Of a DNA stretch of 64,000 nucleotides, positions 23,192-34,370 are shown piece after piece (positions within the stretch are counted from its first letter, which is position 1; each line of letters starts with the position of its first letter). A model generated the notes under the pieces. The model was not told the origin of the DNA. It made no database searches and saw only the letters and a list, made by a program, of their open reading frames with translations. The stretch is from NCBI GenBank assembly GCA_001599975.1, contig BCIO01000003.1, positions 2,164,677-2,228,676 on the forward strand. Reading direction: 5' to 3'. Made by a program: the position numbers and the translations under genes. The stretch is from Cystobasidiopsis lactophilus (lineage: Eukaryota; Basidiomycota; Agaricostilbomycetes; Agaricostilbales; Chionosphaeraceae).

Positions 23192-24874
23192 TTAACCCCA
23201 ATCGTAGCCTGGTCCCGGACTGGCGGGGTAGGGAGGGTTGCAAGGAAAGTTGGGCAGAACAGCGGGAGGCGGCGGCGCTTGACAAAGGGACAGATCCAAC
23301 GCTTGGTCCGGCGGACTGAAATGGTCTTGATAAGGTTCTGGTTGATACAGCGGCGGGAACAGGGCGGCAGAATCCAAGACAGGGTGACCATAGGCCGCTG
23401 ATGCGGGCGGTGGCGAACGTGAGAATGCCATCGGGTCTACCCAATCAGAAGGCTGAGCCAGAGATTCTGAAGGCAGTGGCAACTGTGTCGAGTAGGAGAA
23501 AGACGGGTAGAAAGCGGCTGGGGGTTGAAGGAAATCGGGAGGCGGTGGCGTGAAAAGCGGAGGAGCCGGAGACGACATCCTGCGTCGTTTTCGGCTGGAG
23601 GACACCATTGAAGGAACAGGAGAGTATTGGCTGGCTGAGAGCGCAGAAGGCGATGTAGGCGGCATCAATGACCATGCTGCAGGCGAATTTGGGTGGGGAG
23701 AATGGACTGAGTGCGAGGGTGCAAGGACGACATCGGGGGAGATTGGCGGAGCACTCATTGATACGTCAAGTTGCCGGTCCGGTGGTCGAGGACTTCGCCA
23801 GATGGGTGGCGGATGAAGCTGAGCCGTGAAGGGATGAAACTGGCCGCCATGCAGTCTCCTCTGTGCCTCGTCCAAAGATGCCACGTCGTACAGGTCTCTC
23901 AGAGGTGCCAAACGAGCTGGGGGTAAAGGCAGAGTGTATTCTGTGGTCGACTCTTCCAAGCTGCTGACCGCCTTCAGGTGAGCGAGAAGCAGGGTGGCCA
24001 TGAGGAACGCTCGTTCTGCCCAAGATGTTTTAGCAAAGGATTGCTTTATTTCTTTAAAGAGAAGAGCTCTACCTGTAGTAACGAGATGATCTGGACGCCC
24101 ATGTCGCAAACCGGGCGGCCACCAGGGAGGTTTCAAAGTGCTACCGTCCATGTAGGGGTAGTTGGTCTGCTTCTTGGGCTCAATAATCTTGATCCATTGC
24201 TTTACGACCCGGCGAGCCTGCCAAGGAAAGGACTTCAGCAGAAGGTCGTCGCTTCCAAGGAGGTTGGAACATACCAGCTCTTGATGCATGGTCGTGGCCC
24301 TTTGCAAGTAGAAGTTGGAAAGCGACTCTTCTGTCTCGAAGGAGACCTGCAGCCCAGCCACGCTGTCCGCAAGAGCTCCTGGCAACGCCGCGCCACCGGG
24401 AACGGGCGAGGCGTTGGGAGTTGAGCCAACAGTGTGGCTTGAGGTCGTCATCGTGGACTGGCTGGAAACCGACCGCTGCAGCTGGCTATTCAGAGCTTCT
24501 TCTGCGCAGGCGGAGATGGGTTGCGTGGAAGTCGACCTGTAGAGTTCGGCAGGTGGCGCATCCCCTTCCCGCTTGCGGCTTTTCCTCTTGGCCCTGATGG
24601 GTGGCATGTCCGATAACGTCCAGTTCACTCCTCGTGCCTCCATCGCCTGCATGGTCAAGTCCACTGCCGTTCTCTTGGTGTCGCCGGAAAACCATTCGAG
24701 CGTTTCTCCTTCCAGGGCCGGTGAGGCAGTCACCTCCACGAAACCCAGTGGCGAAATGCTTAACAGCACAAACTGGCTGCCATCGGAATTGCTGGCCTCC
24801 AGCAGGCTTCTGGTGCAGCGGTCGCGGATTTGCCGAAAGTGCTTGACCGCGTCCTGCGGAGTCGCCGCTTTCAT
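23192..24874 (-). CDS. YDR124W-like (DUF2841) helical-bundle protein
   Basis: 541 aa in two exons: 24073..24874 and 23192..24015. The intron (24016..24072) is 57 nt and open in frame, so it can be missed; removing it gives DHLVTTERAFLMATLLLAHL, the expected family helix. The diagnostic block is NYPYMDGSTLKPPWWPPGLR, matching the conserved PYxDG...KPPWWP of fungal YDR124W-like proteins. A basic patch (IRAKRKSRKRE) lies near residue 104. The C-terminal ~240 residues are Pro/Ser-rich with a second basic cluster (SSRKRRRMSS), suggesting a nuclear location. Molecular function unknown. Divergent from the NAPE-PLD-like gene, 263 bp apart. Confidence 0.82.
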   Translation of the reverse strand: MKAATPQDAVKHFRQIRDRCTRSLLEASNSDGSQFVLLSISPLGFVEVTASPALEGETLEWFSGDTKRTAVDLTMQAMEARGVNWTLSDMPPIRAKRKSRKREGDAPPAELYRSTSTQPISACAEEALNSQLQRSVSSQSTMTTSSHTVGSTPNASPVPGGAALPGALADSVAGLQVSFETEESLSNFYLQRATTMHQELVCSNLLGSDDLLLKSFPWQARRVVKQWIKIIEPKKQTNYPYMDGSTLKPPWWPPGLRHGRPDHLVTTGRALLFKEIKQSFAKTSWAERAFLMATLLLAHLKAVSSLEESTTEYTLPLPPARLAPLRDLYDVASLDEAQRRLHGGQFHPFTAQLHPPPIWRSPRPPDRQLDVSMSAPPISPDVVLAPSHSVHSPHPNSPAAWSLMPPTSPSALSASQYSPVPSMVSSSRKRRRMSSPAPPLFTPPPPDFLQPPAAFYPSFSYSTQLPLPSESLAQPSDWVDPMAFSRSPPPASAAYGHPVLDSAALFPPLYQPEPYQDHFSPPDQALDLSLCQAPPPPAVLPNFPCNPPYPASPGPGYDWG

Positions 24875-25137
24875 TCCGGTACAGCTGGCGTCTCTGTCCA
24901 ACCGTCCGTGAAATCAGTCGCAAGATCTCCCGTGACGCAGCACAGGCTCTAGAGAGCGTCACGGTGGACGTGAGATTCGAAGCTGCAGAGAAGTTCAAAC
25001 CAGCTTCCGCATTGGTTCCGCACGTGTAAAATGTCAAAACTGACCGAACCTGTCACAGAGGCATCACAATTTCGCCTGCTGCCCACCTCCGCCTTCTTTT
25101 CTAGTGCGCCCAACTGCTCGAGCGCACTTGAAGAATA

Positions 25138-26701
25138 ATGCAAAGAGAAGGACGCCAGCACAGCATCGATGCCATCCCGACCTACTTGCGGCCAAAACGG
25201 TCATCCAGTCTCGACATGGCGAAACGATTCATTAAGAAGCGCAAGTCGACGTTCTCCGAGGAGCCTCCTTTGAATGCCTCACCATCTAGTAGCCGCCCGG
25301 CGCACCACGCGAACGACTCCAAAACAGCTTTCGTAAACCCTTGGCCGTCGGCTGCAGCTCCGTCTTGGACAGAACTTGCGCTCTCGTGGCCCCTGCAGCT
25401 CGCAAACTCTTCTCTGTCCACTCACGAAAAGGCCAGACCTCTCAAGGTCGTGACGCCGTCTTGGAAGGACGACAACTGCGAGGCGCCGCCCGATCGGCGG
25501 ATGATTGCTTGCTGGTTGGGGCATGCAACTTGCTACGCGGTCCTACCCGGCCACGAGCCCGGCCAAGAAGTCCGCATCCTCTTTGATCCCATTTTCTCTG
25601 CCACCGCTGGCCCAACCCAGTATACCGGCGTCTCCCGTTTCCACAAGGCGCCATGTGCAGCGTCCGACCTTCCGGGCGTTGACATCGTCGCCATCTCCCA
25701 CGACCATTAGTCAGTACCTCTTTACATTCTTTCTGGTACAAGTCATTGCAACTTACGTCTCTTGTACCGCAGTGACCACGCCGACGTTGCCTCACTTATG
25801 GAAATCAAAAGCCTGTTCCCAGATGCTGTGTACTGTGTCCCTTTGGGCAACAAGACGTGGTTCGCTTCGATTGGCATCATGGAAAGTCAAATAATTGAAG
25901 CGGACTGGTGGGACGAGCTGTGCTTGGATATGAGCGAGTTCAGAGGTCACGGCAGCACCGGATCTCACGCCAGCGTTCGGGTGACGTGTGTGCCGGCTCA
26001 ACACAACAGCGGGCGGCGACTCAATGACAGAGGGACAACGTTGTGGTGTGGCTGGGTGGTGGAACAGTTCATCGAGGAGCGGAAAGAGAAGCGTTCGCGG
26101 TTGGTGCGCCGAGGCTCGATTTACTTCGCAGGGTAAATGGCTCTTTCTCGTTCTCTTTGTGCACTATTTGCTCATAGAGTGGAGTCCTCTCTAGGGACAC
26201 TGGGTATCGCCGTTATAGCAACTCGGATGTGGTCTGCCCTGCGTTTAAAGAAATTGGCCGGAGGCTTGGTAAGGCGCCCAGCCTCAGAATTCCCAAAGAT
26301 TCGCGCTAACGGCCAAGCTAGGTCCGTTTGACGTGTCCTTCATCCCCATTTGGCGAGGCGGATCGCTCAGCTTTGTTTCATGGTCTGGCTTGCGGGTATG
26401 TGTCGGGGTCAAACGGGCCTTTTCGAAGTCTGATGATGGTGGGTGCATCCAGCTGGCCCACGAATCGGTCTATTCGGCATATCATGGATCCCCAGCAGAC
26501 GCCATTGACATCCACAAAGACGTCCGATCTCGTCTCACCATACCCATCCACTTCGGCACGTTTGTCGGTTCTAATTTAGAAGTGCTTGAGGCGACGGTGG
26601 AGCTTGCAGAGGCATGTGAGGCAACTGGAGAAGAGAACGTGGTGATATTGGACATAGGCGAGTGCTTGGGAATTGAGGTCGAGGACATCCTGGAGCTGTA
26701 G
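25138..26701 (+). CDS. NAPE-PLD/Fmp30-like metallo-beta-lactamase-fold phospholipase D
   Basis: 442 aa in five exons: 25138..25709, 25773..26132, 26195..26268, 26322..26395, 26453..26701. Metal ligands of the family are visible: H188-D-H190-Y-D192-H193 rebuilt across intron 1 (AISHDHYDHADV), a later His in CVPAQHNSGR, Asp in FAGDTGY, and His in IPIHFGTF. The HGSPADAIDIHKDVRS block is characteristic of N-acyl-phosphatidylethanolamine-hydrolysing phospholipase D and of yeast Fmp30. The last intron (57 nt, open in frame) was removed because the family has no counterpart of its translation. Likely a membrane-associated, possibly mitochondrial, zinc hydrolase; that location is inferred from Fmp30. 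Confidence 0.88.
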
Positions 26702-26723
26702 AGTAAAGCTATGCATTTCAGCC

Positions 26724-28510
26724 CTATGGATCAGCCTCGTGCAAATCGCGCTTGTATCTCTCTACGGCCCCTGTGAACATACTTCATCAGCTAGGGCCAG
26801 ATTAAGAAAGCCGATACGCCACCTACTTTGCTTGCTCTCCGCGAAGTCGACATGCGGCTTGGGATAACCAAGCTTGGAGAGCTCGTCATCCGATAGATGC
26901 TCGTGTGGTGCGAAGATAGCTTTTCCTTCCAGCTTGGCAAGCTCCGGGACCCATTTGCGAATGTACTCCCCTTGCGGGTCACATTTTGCAGCTTGGACAA
27001 CCGGGTTAAACACGGTGTAAGAAGGCTCCCACCCTTGATGGTTGTTAGTCAAGTCGTAATCAACCAGATGCTCGGCGAAGTATCGTTCTCCCCGCCTAGA
27101 GTCGATAAGGAGGTTGGCACTGGGAAAGGCGCGAAGGCTTAGACCCTGTTGCTTGAGAAAAGACAGGCCTCCGCACCTCAAGTAGCTGCTGGTGTTCATT
27201 CGGAGTCGGTTGTGCATATAGCCGGTCTGGTTCAGCTCCCGCATGCCGGCGTCCACGAACGGCACCCCAGTCTTGCCATCACACCACTTTTGCCAGCCTT
27301 CTTCGTCGTCCTCCCACTGGACAAAGCTGAACTTCAAGTTGTGTTGCAAGTTCATGCTGTCATGGGGCGTGCCTTTGAGAGTTCAATATGAGTTGACATC
27401 GATGATACGAAGTAAAAGCACAAGGAGCTCACCAGCCAGCACACTTCGGTAGAACTCGCGGAACACCAGCTCGCGCACCCAAGCAGCGACTCCGACGTCT
27501 CCCGCATCAAAGTCGTCGAGCCCTTCGTTGTGCTCCTTGGCTTTGACAAGAATCTCGCGCACGCTGATGACGCCGCTGGATAGGTAGGCCGAAAGACGCG
27601 AGGTGCAGTCTAGAGCTGGTGTAGACCGATCCCGTTTGTATGTCGCCACCTTCTTCGTGAGAAAAGTGTCCAATCGGTCCAGGGCAGCTTGGTGGCCCGC
27701 GGGCCAGAGCTTCCGGATGCGCTTCTTTTCGTCGTCCGAGCCAAAGTTCTTGGTGGGCGGCAAAGTAGGGATCTTGGAGTTGAAAATCGCGTCGCTGAGG
27801 CTCCCCTTTTGATTGGCTGGTGGAGGGTCGACCAGCTCCAACAAGGACGGGTTCTCTTGGAGCTCAGCGAGCCAGGCCTTGTGGTACGGCGTGAAGACCT
27901 TGAGGGGCCCTCCGCCCTTTCCTTTGAGCACACCAGGCTCCACCGCCGTCTGGTCGTGGAGTATCGTGAAGGCAACAGACTCTTGCTCGAGAGCTTGAGC
28001 GAAATCCAAATCCCTCCTGAGCTCGTCGACCTCGTACTCGAAGTTGGCGAACACGTGCGAGATATCGTTGTTCTTGACAAACTCGAGGACAGTGGGCACC
28101 TTGTCCGCTCTGCTTGTCGCCTCCAAAATGACCAGCGGGATCTTCTTGTCCGCAAGCTGCTTTTGGAGGATTCTGAGGTTTTCGAGCAAAAAGTCGGATC
28201 GGGCTGGGGAAGTGCCATGCCATTCGAGATCTGAGGGCGAGTACAAGAAGACGGTCAGGAGGCTGCCGTTGCCTTCCTTGGCCTTTGCTGCCCCTGCCGC
28301 CAGACCACGGTTGTCCTCCTGCCGCACATCCTTGGACCTGAACCAGTGCAAGACATTTTTGACCTCTGCTGGCTCTTTCAAGCCATCGAGTGCCTCTTGG
28401 AGCTCGCTTAGAGGAGTGTGCGTGTCGATCTCTTTTGCTCGTTTGGTGGGCGGGTGCTGGAGCTTGTCTTCGGGAACGTCCTCGCGCTCGTGCTTCTCGC
28501 TTTTTGTCAT
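26724..28510 (-). CDS. PHR1: DNA photolyase (class I CPD type)
   Basis: Light-driven FAD enzyme that repairs cyclobutane pyrimidine dimers. 537 aa in four exons: 27433..28510, 27177..27372, 26827..27119, 26724..26770. An N-terminal basic tract (PPTKRAKEID) may be a nuclear signal. The photolyase alpha/beta domain starts VLHWFRSKDVRQEDNRGL. The FAD domain has YLSSGVISVREI, WVRELVFREFYRSVL, GVPFVDAGMRELNQTGYMHN, RLRMNTSSYL and RRGERYFAEHLVDYDLTNN. The stretch after it reads HQGWEPSYTVFNP, where many class I enzymes have GGWQWSASTG; this departs from the better-known enzymes and could affect the FAD pocket. Intron 27120..27176 removes an in-frame insert interrupting SSYLSANLLID. Light regulation is plausible but not shown. 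Confidence 0.9.
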
Positions 28511-28917
28511 AGTCGATCGTTGTCTTTTGTCAACCTACTTCAAAGCGAAAAAAGTGGTTGGTTCCGTCAAGCCAGGCCAAGCATGAATTCATCTCGACCC
28601 GATTTCCTTGACGTCAGGTCTCGATGCGGTGATCAGACCAGATCAGTCCAGATTTGAAGGCTATAGAGAGTGGCCATCGCAGCAGATTAAGCAATAGAAA
28701 TCGAGCAAAGAGCTAGGCAATGGCAGCGGCAAGACGGTGAGATGCGAGAACAGTCAACTGTTGGCGGCAGTCTCACTTCTGGGCTCCAGTGCGCCTTGCT
28801 TTGACAAGGATCCAAGAGCACAAGTATTCTTCAGCACTTTGCCCCGCTTGAGAGATGGGATGGAAGGGGAGAGGCGCAAAAAAGAGAAAGGGCTTCTCGT
28901 CGGAAGCAGCAAAAAAT
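28511..28917. other. Intergenic, upstream of photolyase
   Basis: About 400 bp between the photolyase start and the tRNA-like/repeat block. It probably contains the photolyase promoter. No coding sequence is supported. Confidence 0.5.
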
Positions 28918-29006
28918 GTGCGCGCTGCAGGATTCGAACCTGCGCCAGTAGAAACTGACTACGAGTTCACGAGCAAAAGCCTGAACGTAGCGCCTTGGAC
29001 CGCTCT
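28918..29006 (-). pseudogene. tRNA-Leu(CAG)-like sequence with a 15-nt intron, 5' end degraded
   Basis: On the minus strand I can fold a T-arm (GCAGG/TTCGAAT/CCTGC), a long class-II variable arm (CAGT...ACTG), and an anticodon stem CTACG/CGTAG. The last encloses a 22-nt loop that would be a 7-nt loop with CAG anticodon plus a ~15-nt intron. The D-loop side (GAGCGGTCCAAGG) is Leu-like. The 3' acceptor strand AGCGCGC is followed by A and then a T-run (pol III terminator). No matching 5' acceptor strand GCGCGCT lies upstream of the D-arm, so a functional gene is unlikely. The 5' part and body lie inside inverted repeat copy A; the final ~14 nt lie outside it. Confidence 0.5.
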
Positions 29007-29835
29007 GAGAAGGCAGAAGAGTTCAGATGACCGGCCGTCGAGAAGATGACAAAAGGCACAAACCGGCCAAACGCGCTGTTGATCCGTTGCTCCACTGGAG
29101 CACGAAGAACGGCGGCAACCTTAAATGGCTTGACCAGACATCCTTTATGCGCGGTTTTAAGCGGTTAACTAGTCGATTTCACATGCCATCTTACTCTTCT
29201 CTCCGTGCTTTTGGCGAAGACGGCCTGTAATGGACTGATCGCGGCAGCAAACGCGACCAGTGATCAAGTGTTGGCACAGACACTAACGGGTCAACAATGT
29301 GCAACTGTCTCCGATAGCAGCTCTGTCTCAAAATTCGGCGGACGCAAAGTGAGCAGAGAAGCAAAGTGATCATTGCAAGGGGGCCATCCTCCACCCCGAC
29401 CTTGCCAAGGATCGGTGACGCCTAGTCCTAGATTGCTTCTTTCATGCTTCCCAAGCCAGTGCTAGGATGCTGGCAGTGCTTGCTAAAGCCTTTGCCCCTG
29501 CCTCTATCTTGGCTCTGGTCTGGGCCTTGGCGTGAAAAGGGTTTCTTGATGGTTGACCGAATTCGGTGGGTCATGCGTCCTCTTTTCACAAGCCATGATT
29601 GACCCTAAAGAGGCGGCAGCTCGAGCAGGCTGGGGCAGAGGAGGGAATGCCGCTCGCCTCGAAGCCCCGGTAATTCGGCCAAACACCCAACGCTTCACCG
29701 TGTCAGCTGCCAGAGAACATCATATCATGCTCGCAGAAAGGTTAGATGCATCGTCAAGCGCGCGCCGACTTCCAGAACCCAGCCCGTCTTGCCTCAATCC
29801 TCTCACCACCAGGGTGACAGCTGCGTCTCAGCCGG
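28932..29835 (+). repeat. Dispersed inverted repeat, copy A (~0.9 kb)
   Basis: Nearly the same sequence as the reverse complement of 35605..36506. Homology starts at ATTCGAACC (28932), inside the tRNA-like T-loop, and stops abruptly after CAGCCGG (29835), beyond which the flanks are unrelated. The two copies look roughly 95% identical by eye, with scattered substitutions and small indels. Open frames exist but are short and non-conserved in phase, so I see no coding capacity. No terminal inverted repeats, TG...CA ends or target duplications were found. The class is unknown; a tRNA-related end makes a non-autonomous element possible. Confidence 0.75.
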
Positions 29836-30287
29836 TACACTGGAGCTCGCCAAAGTTCATGAAACTATATGCAGCCACAGTTCATTGAGAAGAAATATCT
29901 TGGGTTTTCACGAGGGAAAGCGATGGAAGGGATCTGAGAACGAAACTCGGAGGAAGCGTGGATCATCGCTTTGGCCAGTGGTTCGCGCCCTCATTGTTTG
30001 CGCATCCGTGCGTTTGTCAAGAGCGCGAAAGAGCGCTTCGGAGCTGTCAAAACGAAGTGACACATGCACGGCTTCGAAGTTCCATCTTGCAGATCGCTCC
30101 TTCCATGATTTCTGACAGGTGACAGCTCCGCATTTTTTGCAGGCTGGGATGGACAGGCAAGCAGCAGCAGGACCCAATCGCACCAGCATGTGATAAGCGA
30201 CAGTGATAAGGCCAAAAGAAAAAGTTTCGATCGCCCGTTGGCGCGGTCGACTTCTCCGCTGGGTTGAGCTCTTCTTAGCGAGCAACG
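29836..30287. other. Intergenic between repeat copy A and the JmjC-like gene
   Basis: Unique sequence of 452 bp, presumably the promoter of the gene at 30288. Nothing else was seen. Confidence 0.5.
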
Positions 30288-32692
30288 ATGACAGCCCGTC
30301 AAGTGTTCGAGCAGTGGGCTCTCCTGCCTGCCTGCGAGGTCTTTCTCCAAGGCGACAACCTCACCTCGAAGAACTTTAGCTGGGGTGTGCTCAGGCAAGA
30401 GCTGGAGCGCCTGCACCCGGCCGCCGACATTGTCGCCTCGTTCCACAGCTTTTTGGCCGACTTTGGCGAGAGCTGCCCTCGCTCAGACAAGCGAGTCTCA
30501 GACTTCCTCAGACTCGCCCCTGCGCACGCAGTCCCAAGGAAGGAATGGCGAGGCTACGCCCTTTTGCCAGACACCGACGAGGCCGAAGACGTTGAGCCGG
30601 TGGACGCAACCGTCTCTCCACAATTGGACAACTTGGTGTCGAGCCCACCAACAGAAGCCCTCGCCTCTCCCCGACGCCGCCCTCAAGCCGCCCGCGCCGT
30701 GGACAGCTCGGAAAGAGAGGAGGACGAGGAGGCCGCCGCCGCCTTGCTGTCGCCGCCGGGAGGGCAGACGTGGGCTTGGCAGCTGCCAGCGGAGGAGTTC
30801 TCTAAGCCAGGTTTTGTGCTGCGCCTGAAGCCCTCGAATGTCATCAAGGACTGGTATGAGCAGAAGAAGGGCGCCGATCGCGCCTTCAAGATTTGTGAGT
30901 CTGGCACCCTTGCCTCGCGCCTTCCGAAAGTCGACTGAAGCTCCAGCTCAGTCGTCATTGAACGTACGGATTGGCATGTCGCCAAGCTCCAAGGCAGGTC
31001 TTTGAATTTTTCACATTGTGACTCGCGAGTCTTAAGCCGATCTCGCAGGCGAAGTCGCCCACGTCTTTGTGGGGCCTGCCGTTGGCGACCCGTTCGCCAG
31101 CAACTCGCCGGTCACGCTCGAGCGCATGATCTCAATCGCCTACGCGGCCCTGAGCAGAACTAATGGCGCCGTCGTGTTCCACTTCCGACCCGGCACCCGC
31201 ATTCACCCAACCAAAGGCCAGCAGAACGGCTTGCCTATGCCCCTCTTGCTAGACCGCCAATCCCAAAAGGCCGGCGGCCTCACCACGCTTACGAGCGACG
31301 ACCACAATGAGACGTACTTTGTGGGCACAGAGACGCTTTCGCCTTCGTCCGCAGCTGCTCTGGGCGCATACAGCCGTAACACCGCGTTGGCATCGTCGCA
31401 GACCTTTTATCACCTATTGACGCCTACGACCGCCATCACCACAGACCCAGAGTGGCAGCGCGTTGCCCGGCTTAAGCTGCGGTCGATGGAAAATTTGCCA
31501 GACAGCGCTTGGATCTCGCGGGAGCTGGAACGCCTCCTCCTCGAAAGAGACGAGTGCTTCCGCAAACTCGAGGAAGACGAGATCGTTCGGGCAGCGGACG
31601 GCGACATTGAAGGCAAGAAGCGCCGCCTGGAAGCGGGTGGCAAACCTCGCAAGCCGTACACATATACGCGCGACTTTGATGGCGAGCCCGTCTTCTCTGA
31701 TTGTCTTTTGCTTCCGCTCATAGCCATTACAGGCTCGCATTCTTATTCGGCCTTCCCATCTCGGGCGAAAACTTCACGACTTGACACCGAAAGCCCGATG
31801 TCAATGGCCCGAGCTGGCTATGAGACATCAAATGTGCTGGATTTGGACCTTGAGGGTAGCACCTCGCCGTATCTCTACTTGCATCTGGCCCATCAGTCCG
31901 AGATCGGTTCGTCTCGCACTCTGTGCTGCAGCGAAGCGGAAACGCTTACGCGGTTTCCTTTAGCCTACTCGCCTTTGCACACCGAAGTCCTCGGCTGCCT
32001 CTCCGTCAACATTTTTACGAGGGGCACAGGCTGCAAGTTTTGGGACGTTCAGACAAACCCACCGCAACCACATTCGCACCTACCCATCGGCACCAAGGAT
32101 GCCTATGGCCATCGTGCAGCCATCAGAAGCCATGTTGCAGAGACGATCATCCGGGACGCCAAGATGCGCGGAGCCGGAGGAGCGTCACCGTTCAAAGGCT
32201 GGGAGAGGGAAGGACTCGGTGGCAAAGGTGAAGCTCATTCTCTCTTGGAGCACCGTCCGTTGCTGACATTGGAAGACAGCCATCCTCGAGTGCAAAGGTC
32301 AATGGCTGTTCAAAAGCAAGATCTACATGAGTCGGGCGGGCATCGCGTCTGGCGAGTTTGGCCACCACTGGCAGTCCGCCACTCAGACGGCCGGCACAAT
32401 GGTCGCAACGTTTCCAGATTGCTGGCATCAGGTGGCCAACTTTGGCGACAGCTTGGCAGAAGCAGTCAGCGTGGCCACGCCGGTCTACCGCCGACTTATC
32501 CTGCCAGAGCTCCTCATCGACACCTCATGCGGCGAGAGCAAGGTCAATCCGGACGGCGTTCTCGACTCAGAGCTCGAGGATGCTGCCTTGTACAAGAGGG
32601 CTACCTTCTGCGACTGCCCGCACTCCGGCCCTGTTGATCCATTGCCGGGCTCGAACAACTTTCGCGACCCCAAACACCTCTTTTACGAATGA
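30288..32692 (+). CDS. Putative JmjC-domain (Fe(II)/2-oxoglutarate) protein
   Basis: Exons 30288..30894, 31049..32227 and 32280..32692 give 732 aa. A further 57-nt in-frame segment, 31907..31963, has intron ends (GTTCGT...TTTAG) and probably is spliced, giving 713 aa. Two JmjC-like pieces are visible: YSPLHTEVLGCLSVN...GCKFWDV, resembling the PxHxD...SVN..G.K.W strand with HxE as metal pair, and GTMVATFPDCWHQVANFGDS followed by LAEAVSVA, resembling the distal-His strand (G...P..WWH.V.N...S.A.A). The N-terminal ~200 residues are unassigned. The assignment is by motif only; substrate, location and activity are unknown. The first intron is long (154 nt). Confidence 0.5.
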
Positions 32693-32901
32693 CGAAGCAC
32701 TTTACTCTCAGTCTGGGCGTGGAAACGAATTGCCTGCACCTCGTGAAGAGGAACGACTTTTTGCATGTTTATAATCCTTGGCGTGACTTGAAATCCCCAC
32801 AAACAGAACACAAAACAGAAGCACAAGGGAATGAATACTGGCTCAGAAGGTATCTTGCTCGACGAAAACTTGATGGCTACGTTCGATATCTGTGGCAGCC
32901 G

Positions 32902-34370
32902 TTAAACGAGGTCCTTCCTTCGGCAACGCGCGGACTCACAGACTCCGGTCGAGGTGGCTTTTCCATCTCTTTCGATCTGTCTCATCTTGTGATCAGATGC
33001 ATTTGAAAAGATCGGAAAGGTGAGGCTCACATCGCCTCCCAGGTCGGACACAACAAAGCGAGGGGCTTCCTTGTCGGAGTCGTCCATGGAAACGCTGAGG
33101 TGATTGACGGCGGTCTTTTGGCGCTTGTTGTAGGAAGAGAGAGCGTGCGAATTGGTGCTCTCTTGGCGCTGTGGGGTGCGCGAGATGAGCTGCAGGAGAA
33201 GGTTGAGAGCGTAGATTTGGGGCAGAGGCTGCAGAAAGCGGCCGCTATCAGTGCCGAGCACGCGGGAGGTAGCGATATTAGACTGTACGAACTGTATTGG
33301 TCAGGATATACCACGGTGAATTGGAGTCGTGCAATATCATAATCATAGTGGCAAGAGTCAAAGCGGAAGTGATGATGGCCGTGTTCACCGAGAAGAGGAA
33401 GATGCGGACGATGATGGAGGAGGAGCTGGGCGTTCGGGACTCTTTGCGCCACTTGTTGAGCTTAAAGCTAAGAATGGCGGAGGTCAGCAGGTCGAAAGCC
33501 TGGTCGTCAATCGATCAGCCCTAAGTTTGCGCAATTATAGCAAAATTGCTCACTGTGGCGGTAACCAGTCCCCTGAAGAAGCTCATCAGTCTTTGGCTCC
33601 AGAAGCATCTCTCAGGCGCCTACGTGATGAGAACGCCTTTCAATGGCTGCAAAGAAGCGAGTTTAGTGCTCAGTCGGCGTTCAAGCCAAGCTGGAACTCA
33701 CGTTGATGTTGAACTTGTCGAAGCCTACTTTGCCACTCAAAACGACGATGTTGAACGAGAAGGCACAAAAGTACGCAGTGGCGATCAAGGCGCCGTCGAA
33801 AATGGCGAACCAGAGCGAGCGGCCCAAGAGGATCCAGCAGGAGCGGGCAAAAAAGATTTGTACCAAGGCTTGCTGGGTCAAGTTACAGATGCTGGCGATG
33901 GTGAATGTTTGAGGCAGAGCTGTAACCATGGAGGGGTCTTGGAAGTGGATCACGCTGACAGGAGTTGTTTGAGCTAAGCCGCAAAGTCCGTAACTTCGAC
34001 CACTCACTGAACATCAAACAACACTTGACACAGTAGACCCATCTGTACGCTGCCGACAACTGCCACACCTGCCACGAGTGCCTGAAGCCAATGGGCATCG
34101 CGCCCGTCGCTGGTCCCTGTTTTCCGCCCTCCGCGCTGGACGAAGTACCTGCACGCGTCACAACCTCCTTAGTCAAAGCAAGTCCAGGGAGGGGAGGGTT
34201 CGCTAACACTCCAGTCAATCCCAGCATGCAACCTGCCGACATTTCAGCGAATAGCAACAACCCTTTTGAAACAAAAGCAACGGACCTTGTAAAATCATCG
34301 CCAGCGTCGACCCAATGAACTTCGAGCCGAGTGTCTCGACCAGAATATGGGTGGGAATGGTGGCTGACAT
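32902..34370 (-). CDS. DUF6534 family seven-TM membrane protein
   Basis: 358 aa in eight exons: 34286..34370, 34208..34232, 34008..34148, 33702..33954, 33624..33646, 33554..33572, 33312..33499, 32902..33244. Three exons are only 25, 23 and 19 nt; their reading phases join exactly. About seven hydrophobic helices are rebuilt, including LVAGVAVVGSVQMGLLCQVL, FDGALIATAYFCAFSFNIV and GLVTATAFDLLTSAILSFKL. The AFDLLTSAIL...L segment followed by NTAIITSALT and a final YALNLLLQL helix is the basidiomycete DUF6534 pattern. A cytosolic Ser-rich tail follows. The junction at 33245..33311 and a possible extra 45-nt in-frame intron near 33030 are least certain. Function unknown. Confidence 0.75.

Noticed and set aside
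28918-29006. Functional tRNA-Leu gene
   Set aside because: The T-arm, variable arm and anticodon stem fold, but no 5' acceptor strand complementary to AGCGCGC is present.
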